Shown here: positions 35,552 through 43,782 of the stretch, one piece after another | Numbering within the stretch: the first letter of the stretch is position 1 | Layout of the letters: each line of letters begins with the position of its first letter | Assembly (NCBI GenBank): GCA_020465985.1 | Contig: JAANYP010007143.1 | Coordinates: forward strand, 159,820 to 223,819 | Length of the DNA stretch: 64,000 nucleotides | Source: Centrapalus pauciflorus | Lineage: Eukaryota; Streptophyta; Magnoliopsida; Asterales; Asteraceae | Reading direction: 5' to 3' | Notes under the pieces: model-generated | What the model was told of the DNA's origin: nothing | Databases searched by the model: none | The model's input: only the letters and a program-made list of their open reading frames with translations | Made by a program: the position numbers and the translations under genes

Positions 35552-36338
35552 GAACCGGGAAAGTAGGCATACCTTTAAAGGTAGCATAGATAGCAGTGGG
35601 AAAGCAGCCTGGTGAGGGCTGGCTGTCCGGGGATATTTTAAGGTAGGGCCTGCTGGGCTTGCTCTTACTTCGTCTTTCCCTTAATAAGACATCAAATTTG
35701 GTGCTTTTTGATCCCCAGTTGCTATGGGGAACAAAGGACGAATACAATCGATTCCTCCATTTAAGTGGTTCTCGCTTCTCCTTGTTCTTGTTCCTAACTC
35801 CTCCCCGGGTAGTTCCCAATGTTCTAGAAGCTTCGCCAGAAGCGACTAGTCGCTTCCCAAAGACCCCTTTCCTTCGCTACAGTTACTTTAGCTGTTGAGG
35901 GACTGACTTTAGCTCACTGATCCGATGTGATTGAATTCCATAGGAAAGAAGGCAACGCCCAACAGATCTTTCAGCGCTTTCAAGACCCTTAAGAGTGAGC
36001 ATTCAGGGCTTTGCTGAATCCAAGGATCCTTGCCCATGCGTCTCTCTCATTCAACGGCCAATCTGTTAAGTGGGATTCCTAGGGCCTCATGTCTTGATCT
36101 CTACATCTTATCCCCACTAAGCCTGGCACTTGGCAAAGTTTCGACGAACGGGTCCTTCTCGAACCCATGCCAGATTCGTCCCCTTCTTCAGGCACTGATG
36201 CCATAAACGCGGGAGCGCCCGACTCTGTCCCCCCTCAGCTCACCCTAGCCCCGGCCTTTTGCTCTTCTAACGTAAGCTCCAAGGCTTCACACCAAGTCTT
36301 CACTGACATAATATGCATGCTTAAGTAGGGTCAAGCAG

Positions 36339-36453
36339 AACCGTCGTGGCAAGTTAGCACCACGATTCGTTGGTCCTTTTAAGATCATCGAACGTGTTGG
36401 AACTCAATCTTATCTGTTGGACTTGCCGGCCGAACTGTCCAACATACACCCTG
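36339..36453 (+). pseudogene. pol: Gypsy E pol, last part (integrase C-terminus)
   Basis: Reads NRRGKLAPRFVGPFKIIERV to LPAELSNIHPVF, the usual region just before a chromodomain. It then fuses directly with LTR sequence at about 36454, sharing TTTT. The end of pol, the PPT and the first ~126 bp of the 3' LTR are therefore deleted. Confidence 0.88.
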
Positions 36454-37464
36454 TTTTATAAATATGTATTATTTATTAAGTGCTAAATATTAAAAGAAGG
36501 TATGAATAAAAAGTTGGTTGCCAAATTTTAAAGCTAAATACAAATACCCAAATAATGAAAACTTTATTGCCTAAAGTGATAATTTTGAAATTTGGGAAAA
36601 TATATATATCTAAATGAGAATTGAGTTCTCATTATCCACGAATTTCTTCCCTGCTTTTCCTTCCCTTCTTCAACCTACGCTTTTATCTTCTTCACCTCAA
36701 GTTTCACCATTTGTGCAAATAATCAAAGATTCAAGCTATAATCGAGCAACACTCAAGCAATCCAACAACGATCTACTAATTCTTGAGGTAATTTCGAAAC
36801 TTAAAATGTTAGTGTGTGTACTGTGTGTTTTTGTGGGTTACGGTTTTGAATAATAAACCAAACCCAGAATCATTTGACCTTTGGCCAAGCCGTATAAGTC
36901 GTGTGTGTGTTTTATTACAACATTTAGAACACCAATCTTCCTTTAATCTCCTTAAAATAGTGCTAAAAGATGAAGTGCAATCGTGAAAGTGCTTGCATGG
37001 AAAGCTAGTACCGAAACCTTTAAGGTTTCTGTATATACCGAAACCCACTACATGAAAATACCGAAACCAAAGTATATATCGGGACCCACCGAAACTAACC
37101 GAAACTATGAAAAGTTTCGTTAATACCGTGAAAAGTTTCGTTAATACCGAAACCGTTAGAAACCATTACCGAAACCACACACATATATATACCGAGATGT
37201 ACACTACCGAGACCTCTATATATTTGTGTGTGAATACTGATATTTTGAAGCTACCAAACCACATCCACACTACCGAAACCTTGAAAGGTTTCGGTGAGTT
37301 TCTTAATTAATAAAAAAAAAAGAAAAAGAAAAACAACAGTCAACAGTCAACAATTTACGACACAAGATATATACATATAAAGATTATTAGATTTGTCTTC
37401 ACTACAACTACACCCCACACACATATGCATGCACACATGCACGTGAAATATATACACACTACTT

Positions 37465-37469
<5 letters not shown>

Positions 37470-37506
<37 letters not shown>

Positions 37507-37509
37507 TAT

Positions 37510-37567
<58 letters not shown>
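37470..37567. repeat. (GT)n/(AT)n microsatellite in the E 3' LTR
   Basis: GT run, short ACACAC stretch, then an AT run of about 48 bp. Counterpart of 13471-13702. Confidence 0.95.
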
Positions 37568-37570
<3 letters not shown>

Positions 37571-37675
37571 TGGGCTCAATTAAATGGTCATTGGCCAAAC
37601 TTAATTGTATTTCAAAAGCTACAAAAAAAATATACCGCAAGAAATTATGATTTATAGTCCTTGAAAGCTTGCATT

Positions 37676-37684
37676 ATTAATTTA
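37676..37684. repeat. Target-site duplication of the MULE, left copy
   Basis: ATTAATTTA, repeated at 41357-41365. The 5' LTR of E (about 13811-13824) shows the empty site with one copy. A 9-bp duplication is typical of Mutator-like elements. Confidence 0.95.
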
Positions 37685-37814
37685 GGGCAAAAGTCGTACA
37701 AATGTAATCTACTTTACCAAAATTACCGAAATGACTAATTTACTTTTTTTTAACCCTTTTGGTACTTGTACTCACATATGACCTGTCGATATGGTACATG
37801 ACACCGGTTTTTGG
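37685..37814 (+). repeat. MULE left terminal inverted repeat
   Basis: About 130 bp, matching the inverse of 41226-41356 with only a few mismatches and one short indel. Shared blocks include 'taatctactttaccaaaatt' and 'gacctgtcgatatggtacat' (one mismatch in the latter). Confidence 0.95.
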
Positions 37815-38005
37815 TACTTGTTACTGGAGCAACCGGTTACCACAAATTACGTGGATATAAAATTAAATTACGTGGCTGGACACCGGTTATTAAATTAGAC
37901 CTTATACATCAACAGTACACTTCAACGCTCAAAAACCCTTTCTTGATTCAAAAATTTTCAAATTCACTCTCAAGAACCCTAGGTTTTCGATCGTGGTGGA
38001 TTACA

Positions 38006-38461
38006 ATGGCGTTCGATGGTGGTGGATTACTAAACATGACAGTGCACCATGAAGGTTGTTTCGTCCCAGATCCATTAAGGTACGAATGTGGTGAAGTAGA
38101 TACTATCACTGATATAGATTTCGGAGGAATGATGTTCAATGAATTCAAAGAGTTTCTTTTAAGATTTTGTGGTTTTCCTGTTAACGAAATCTTTTACTGC
38201 ATACCTGGATTAGTGTTAAGAGAAGGTATTAGGAAATTAACTGATGAATCCAATTATGCTGACTTTATTCAGTTAGGTTATGAAAACGATCGTATGATTG
38301 ATGTATACATTGAACATCATGGTTATGATGTTATGGAACTTATGTTTGCTATAACTGGTCATGATGAGCTAGAAATATCTTATGAAGCTATTCTCAGTGA
38401 GGGTAACAATTCCAGTGGGCGTGAAGAGAGTAATAATTCCAGTGGGGGTGAAGAGTTATAG
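38006..38461 (+). pseudogene. PB1-like N-terminal part of the MULE transposase gene
   Basis: 151 codons from ATG 38006 (MAFDGGGLLNMTVHHEGCFV). The open frame extends to 37811, but the preceding codons read the TIR edge and leader, so the internal ATG is preferred. The pattern VHHEGCFVPDP...YECGEVDTITDID...FLLRFCGFP...IFYCIPG...IDVYIEHH resembles the PB1-like domain at the N-terminus of many plant MULE proteins. It ends in an acidic, Ser/Asn-rich repeat (NNSSG, twice) and a stop, 5 bp before the catalytic region. The usual 250-300 residues in between, including the MuDR zinc-binding domain, are absent: an internal deletion. Confidence 0.72.
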
Positions 38462-38466
38462 GGTTA

Positions 38467-40164
38467 GATGGATGTTTTTTGAAAGGAAGGGTTAAAGGTG
38501 AGTTATTAAATGCAGTAGGGAGAGATGCAAATAACCAGATTTACCCAACAGCCTGGGCAGTTGTTGGTGTTGAAAACCATGTAAATTGGGGTTGGTTTTT
38601 ATCTGAACTTCATAAGGATTTGGATCTAGCAAATGGTTTGCATACAACTATAATTTCAGACCAACATAAGGTACTAATACAAGCTGTTCAAGATAGGAAA
38701 TGTTCATTTCACATTGAAACACCAATTTTGAATGGTTTTTGTAACTATGCAGGGACTAATACAAGTTGTTCAAGATTGGTTACCTCATGCTGAACACAGG
38801 CAGTGTGCAAGGCACATATATGCTAACTTCAAAAAGAAATTCTCTGGTCTATACTACAAAAACTTGTTTTGGACTACAGCTACAACATCAATCCCATCAA
38901 AGTTTGAAGAAGTAATGAGGTAAGTGCATTTTTGTAACTTGTTTTGGACTGCATATACAACATTTTTGCACACCTAAACTAACATTAACTACAGGAAGAT
39001 CAAGGAGTTAGACAATGATGCATATAATCATTTGGTAGAGAGGAATCCTAATACATGGAGCAGAGCCTATTTTGAAATGGATAGAGCATGTTCAGCAATA
39101 GAGAATGGCATCTCTGAAAGTTTTAATTCTGCAAAACTCGGTGCTAGAAGCAAACCCATCATATCAATGCTTGAAAGCATCAGGATATATGTAATGAAGA
39201 GGATCCAAAAGATGAGAGCTTGTGCTGAAAATCTAGATGATGAAATAACACCTTCTATCAGAAAGGATATTGAATTGTTTAAGAAAAAACAAAGGTGAAT
39301 ATTATTTTATGACCAGACATGTTGCATATCAAATAACAGTTAATGATACTTTTGATCTTGTATGTATGCAGGAGTTGGATAGTCTATCCAAGTGGATACA
39401 TGGAGTTTGAAGTAAACAATGGAGAGGAAGGCTTCACTGTAAACCTGGAGTTGACAAAGTGTAGCTGCGGAATGTGGGAAATAAGTGGTATCCCCTGTGT
39501 ACATTCAATGGCAGCATACTCATACCTGAACAAAGATCCAATTCCAGGTGTTAGTCCTTGGTTCATGAAACAGATGTGGCTAAACACTTACTCATACTTC
39601 ATTAGCCCAATGAATGGAAGTCTGATGTGGCCACCATCTACTGAGACACCTCCATTGCCACCCATTGAAAGAAGGTTACCTGGCAGGCCTAATAAGAAAA
39701 GGAAGAGGGACCCAACTGAGGATGATGGAAAAGAGACATTAAGCAGGGTAGGAAGAATAATGCCATGTACAAACTGTCTTCAACCTGGTTATAACAAGAA
39801 AAGCTGTAAAAACCCAAGCAAGTCACCACCTGCTAAGGAACAGAAAAAGAGAGGAAGGAAGTCAAAGAATGAACAAGCTGGCCAATCGAAACTTGCTGTT
39901 GTTCTTCCTCAATCACAACCACAAGTTGCTGTTGTTCTCCCTCATTCACAACCAGAAGTTGCTGTTGTTCGTCCACATTCACAACCAGAAGTGGCTGCAG
40001 TTGCAACTCAATCAAGCCAAAGAGTAGCCACAAAGAAAGTCATTAAGACAACAAAGTTAAGGAAGAAATCAGAAAGGATTATCAAAATGCAACTTGGCAA
40101 GAAAGTGGAAACTAACGAGTATGGAACTGGTTTAAGGGAAGACAGACCATGGAATGTGGATTAA
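38467..40164 (+). CDS. mudrA-like: MULE transposase, catalytic and C-terminal region, four exons
   Basis: Exons about 38467-38670, 38753-38919, 38995-39294 and 39372-40164; every intron is GT-AG, 75-82 bp, and splicing keeps one open frame of about 488 codons. Catalytic residues: D in DGCFLKG at the start, D in IISDQHK, E in NGISESFNSAKLGARSKP. A SWIM zinc finger follows (CSCGMWEISGIPCVH), then basic AT-hook-like stretches (GRPNKKRKR, KKRGRKSKN) and a CCHC-like knuckle, CTNCLQPGYNKKSC, with Tyr in place of His. Three VAVVLPHSQPE-type repeats precede the end. It would cut and join DNA at the TIRs. No start codon at the 5' end: this is the 3' half of a gene whose middle was deleted, so autonomous activity is unlikely. 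Confidence 0.85.
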
Positions 40165-40518
40165 TTGTCCTTTGCCTTTTCTTTTGTTTGACCAAGACTT
40201 GGTCTTTTGTTTTGTAATGGTTCAAGACTAGTTTTTCTCTGCTTTTTGTATTGACCAAGACTTATTCTCTATTGTTATGTAATGGTCCAAAAGATATGAC
40301 AGTGATCTCTTTTGTTTGGCAGTGTGCATCACATGCTTTCACATGCTTTCACTATTTCACATTCTTTCACAGACATTTATTTAACATTTCATAAACATTA
40401 ACTGATAATTGATAACAATTGGTAACAATTGGCAGTGTGCCTTTTTGTTTTTCATTGATAACCATTGGCAGGTTGCCTACAACAAAACCCAACAACAAAA
40501 CAGAACACAGGTAACAAT
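40165..40518. other. Convergent intergenic region of the MULE
   Basis: About 350 bp between the stop codons of the two convergent genes. Contains T-rich direct repeats ('gaccaagactt', 'ttcacatgctttcac') and probably both polyadenylation regions. No gene. Confidence 0.7.
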
Positions 40519-41051
40519 TTACTTCTTTGAGAAATACACTAAAATTGCACAACAAATCATGCCTAATACAACATTTCTATAAAAAACAATGGTTGCTTTC
40601 TTCTCCTTTAATTTCATCTTCAGATTCTTGATTTCTTCATCTTTCATCTTCTTCGTCAATTCAAGCTGCTCCTCAAGATTTTTCACCAAACAATCAGTAC
40701 ATTTATCAACAGTTGAGGCACCTTTTTCATATTCCTTCATTTTCTTCTTCATTTCAAACATGGTGGATTTGTACCATGTATTTGGAAGTTCTGGGTCAAT
40801 CCAGATGAAAACATTACACTTCTTGCCCATTTCCTGAGGTTTTAATAAAAGTAATTAGCAATTAAGGCTGCAAAATCGAAGAAAGATGAAGATGCAGACA
40901 CTCATACCAATGAGTTAGGGCAATTCAGAAATCTTCTTCCTGGGTGTTTCGGCGTCCAAGAGTAACCAAGCTTGAGTGGAAGGTTGCAATCACACATCTT
41001 TCTAGTTTCATTTGATGACCTGCACCAGTTGAGCGATGAAGACGAAGACAT
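40519..41051 (-). CDS. GRF zinc-finger protein with C-terminal membrane segment, carried by the MULE
   Basis: Two exons on the minus strand: 41051-40908 and 40833-40519, with a GT-AG intron (40834-40907, 74 bp). Splicing gives about 152 codons. N-terminal Ser-rich stretch, then CDCNLPLKLGYSWTPKHPGR, RFLNCPN and KKCNVFIWIDPELP: the Cys and aromatic pattern of the GRF-type zinc finger, a nucleic-acid-binding fold. The intron falls inside the finger. A coiled coil follows (about residues 80-130, Lys/Glu-rich), then a hydrophobic end (VVLGMICCAILVYF) that could be a tail anchor. The ORF is intact. It may be a MULE-encoded accessory protein or a captured host gene; its role is unknown. Confidence 0.82.
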
Positions 41052-41225
41052 TACAGCTCGATGGATGAAGACGGTGAAGACGATAGCAGTAACTTTATTT
41101 ACTTTCGATTTGGGGGTATATACACGAACAAATGATATAGTGTCCACGCAATAAGCTGATTAAGCTTAATATACTGCCACATTGGATTAATGAACTTCCA
41201 CGTAAGCAATCACCGCCAACTCAGC

Positions 41226-41356
41226 CCAAAAACCGGTGTCATGTACCATATCGACAGGTTATATGTGAGTACAAGTACCAAAAGGGTAAAATAAATAGTA
41301 AATTAGTCATTTCGGTAATTTTGGTAAAGTAGATTACATTTGTACGGCTTTTGCCC
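41226..41356 (-). repeat. MULE right terminal inverted repeat
   Basis: Inverse of 37685-37814; ends GGCTTTTGCCC at 41356. The GRF gene reads inward from near this end. Confidence 0.95.
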
Positions 41357-41365
41357 ATTAATTTA
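41357..41365. repeat. Target-site duplication of the MULE, right copy
   Basis: ATTAATTTA, matching 37676-37684. Confidence 0.95.
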
Positions 41366-41677
41366 TTACGTACTCTGTAATATTAATTACAGACACTTTG
41401 TTGCACGCATGATATTAAATTAAAGCATAATAGTTCGGTTCCGAGTCAAAGCTTATTTAAAGAGTTAGCCTTCAGAAATAGTGCAAAGCCGGAGTTAAAG
41501 TCTAGATAAGCACGAGCAAGCGTTTCAGAGTATTACAAAGCGTTTAACAGTACTGTGAGTAACAGTTATTCTTGTTTACATGTATTTTATGTAATTGAGA
41601 CATAATTTGCTCCTATATGCTTTCTTTGGACTTCAATAGACTTTCGTGAGTGAAGGCGAACACTGTGGTACAGGCGG

Positions 41678-41905
41678 TGCCCAGCTTAGCCAGATCTTAC
41701 ATCTGATCTATTAATGTGCATAAATTATTGCTATCTGTTTATTATTCTGCATATTATACAGCAAGCCTTGTTTGAGCGTTTCTTTGTGCATTTCATAAGC
41801 ATTTTAACTTTACAAGCAAGCAATTCTGATGCTCACCACTATCCCAAGCATTATGCGGGTAGCTAGCCTCGCATCACAGATTGATCATTCGTCAGCGGTA
41901 CCCCT
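41678..41905 (+). repeat. LTR segment kept only in the E 3' LTR
   Basis: About 230 bp (from 'ggtgcccagcttagcc' to 'cccctagtggtgg') absent from the 5' LTR, where 'gatacaggc' joins 'atctcctttcag' near 14128. Parts resemble the corresponding F LTR text (9220-9340: 'gctagccc', 'gtggctg', 'gcggcag'), so it is probably ancestral LTR lost from the 5' copy. Confidence 0.75.
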
Positions 41906-42381
41906 AGTGGTGGAATCTCCTTTCAGCGTGCAATGTCTCAATTGTGCAAGCATTCATTCTGGGTATTAAGCAAGCAAGCATAACAGCCTTTATAGGCACT
42001 TTCGCCACATATTTTACATGCATCGTGAATATCTGTTAACTCACTAAGCAATTAGCTTACAGTTGCTACTCACAGTTTTTACAGAAAAGGTAAAAAGCAA
42101 GCTGGACCATCTGCTTAGGTCTATTTTCTGATCAACCCAGAGGACTTAGCTCACTATTCAGCTTGTGGTATAGCATTGAGCTGCTTTGGGATCTGGGTAG
42201 TTGCCTTTATTTATATTGTGATGTAATAGCAATTTAGTACTGTAACCTTGTAGCACGTGTAGTGTATGACTTATTGTAATCTTTATTTAGATTTATGCAA
42301 GCTTTAGACTTATTATTATGTTTATGGAAATTGTTATTTATTCCTGGGATAAGCAAGCGTGATTAAAGCAAGGATGTGACA

Positions 42382-42386
42382 AATTA
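42382..42386. repeat. Target-site duplication of Gypsy E, right copy
   Basis: AATTA, matching 11400-11404. Confidence 0.93.
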
Positions 42387-43782
42387 CGTTATGGCTGATT
42401 CCGTGTACCGAAATTGTACTCTGTTCGTTAATAATATCGTATTCAACCTCGATCTTATTCCGATTCCGTTAAAAGAGTTCGACGTCATCATCGGCATGGA
42501 CTGGTTAATGAACAATGAAGCTACAATAGTCTGCAATCGCCGGACCATCAGGATCAAGTCTTCAGATGGCCGAGTGTTAGAAATAAAAGGCGACAAGCGA
42601 AAAGGTGCTCACTGGTTCATAACTATCGAGAAAGCGCGTAAATACTTATCTAAGGGTCATGAATCCTACTTGTGTTTTGTTTCATCTGAAACTGTCTCTG
42701 AAGACAGCAAGAAATCTATGTCTAATATTCCAATCGTCTGTGAGTTCCCAGACGTATTCCCTGATGATATTTCCGGAGTGCCACCGGAACGACAAGTTGA
42801 ATTCGGAATTGACTTATTTCCTGGTGCGGCTCCAATTGCAAAAGCTCCCTACAGACTTGCGCCTGCAGAAATGCAAGAAATGTCAAAGCAATTGCATGAT
42901 CTGTCAGAGAAGGGATTTATCCGACCTAGTTCATCTCCGTGGGGTGCACCTGTCTTATTTGTTAAAAAGAAAGACGGAACTCTCCGAATGTGCATCGATT
43001 ATCGGGAATTGAACAAAGTCACTATAAAAAACAAATATCCTCTGCCCAGAATTGATGATCTATTTCACCAGCTACAAGGAGCGAGCTACTTCTCTAAAAT
43101 CAATCTTCGTTCTGGGTATCATCAACTGAAAGTAAGAGATGAGGATATTCCGAAGACAGCCTTCCAAACAAGATATGGTCACTACGAATTTCTCGTAATG
43201 CCATTTGGTCTGACAAATGCACCAGCGGCGTTCAAGGATCTCATGAATCATGTGTGCATACCTATGCTAGATATGTCAGTTATCGTGTTCATAAACGATA
43301 TTCGGATTTACTCCAAAACAGATGCTGATCATGTTAATCATGTACGTCAACTGCTAGAGTTATTGAGAAAGGAAAGACTCTACGCAAAATTCTCTAAGTG
43401 TGAATTCTGGCTTAGACAGGTAAAACCTTATATTGTCTTGAGCTATTTCCTAAGCGTTCTTTGATTGAATAAAAATTTGAAATTCTCCTTTGTTATTTTA
43501 TAGATCCAATTCCTTGGCCATGTTATATCTGGCGAAGGTATTTCAATCGATCCTTCTAAAGTCGATGATGTTCAGAAATGGCAAACACCTTGCAATGCCT
43601 CTGAAATTAGAAGTTTCCTTGGATTGGCCGGTTACTATTGGCAATTCATTAAGGACTTCTCGAAGATTGTTGTGCCACTCACCATGCTAACACGAAAGAA
43701 TACACCTTTCGTATGGGCTGATAAACAGCAAGAGGCATTTGAAACTTTGAAGCAGAAACTCATTCAAGCGCCAATCCTAGCC
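42387..43782 (+). pseudogene. pol: Gypsy F protease-RT-RNase H, second part
   Basis: Continues the protease frame left at 11404 (EFDVIIGMDWLMNNE) into RT (FPGAAPIAKAPYRLAPAEMQ, LRMCIDYRELNKVTIKNKYP). No stop occurs except inside the intron at 43420-43503. The catalytic site reads VIVFINDIRIYSK: the first Asp of the DD pair is Asn, so the enzyme should be inactive. After the intron the frame runs IQFLGHVISGEG...FLGLAGYY...KQKLIQAPILA, then ends abruptly at about 43782 against Copia D. Integrase and 3' LTR are missing. Confidence 0.92.
43420..43503 (+). other. Spliceosomal-type intron in Gypsy F pol
   Basis: 84 bp, GTAAAACC...TTATTTTATAG, between FWLRQ and IQFLGHVIS. Same site as the intron in E but with very different sequence and length. 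Confidence 0.82.

Larger units (their letters stand above)
32621..36338. other. Nuclear insertion of mitochondrial DNA (NUMT), about 3.7 kb
   Basis: The integrase frame of Gypsy E breaks at 32620 (after KGVFRFG) and picks up at 36339 (NRRGKLAPRFVGPF), so this block was inserted. It is less AT-rich than its surroundings, has no retroelement or repeat features, and contains recognisable plant nad7 and nad4 exon pieces on opposite strands. A short CAG microhomology at both edges and no clear target duplication fit end-joining. The remainder looks like plant mitochondrial intron and spacer sequence but I could not identify it piece by piece; none of its small ORFs is recognisable. Confidence 0.82.
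37685..41356 (+). mobile_element. Mutator-like element (MULE), 3,672 bp, with two convergent genes
   Basis: Long terminal inverted repeats of about 130 bp (37685-37814 and 41226-41356, both starting GGGCAAAAG(T/C)CGTACAA) and a 9-bp target duplication define it exactly. Inside are a PB1-like ORF (38006-38461), the catalytic and C-terminal half of a MULE transposase (38467-40164) and, on the other strand, a two-exon GRF zinc-finger gene (40519-41051). The transposase region between the PB1 part and the first catalytic Asp is missing. Confidence 0.95.
36454..42381 (+). repeat. 3' LTR of Gypsy E, interrupted by a MULE
   Basis: 36454-37684 and 41357-42381 align with the 5' LTR from 11531 to 14596. 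The first ~126 bp are deleted. The hAT-like insert is absent. An extra segment (41678-41905) is kept. Ends GGATGTGACA, followed by the AATTA duplication. Confidence 0.9.

Noticed and set aside
33080..35898. Several 60-120-codon ORFs inside the mitochondrial block
   Set aside because: None matches a known mitochondrial protein beyond the short nad7 and nad4 pieces; they look like chance ORFs in intron or spacer DNA.
37811..38005. Upstream in-frame extension of the MULE PB1-like ORF
   Set aside because: The codons read the edge of the TIR and the leader and show no family resemblance; the ATG at 38006 starts the recognisable domain.
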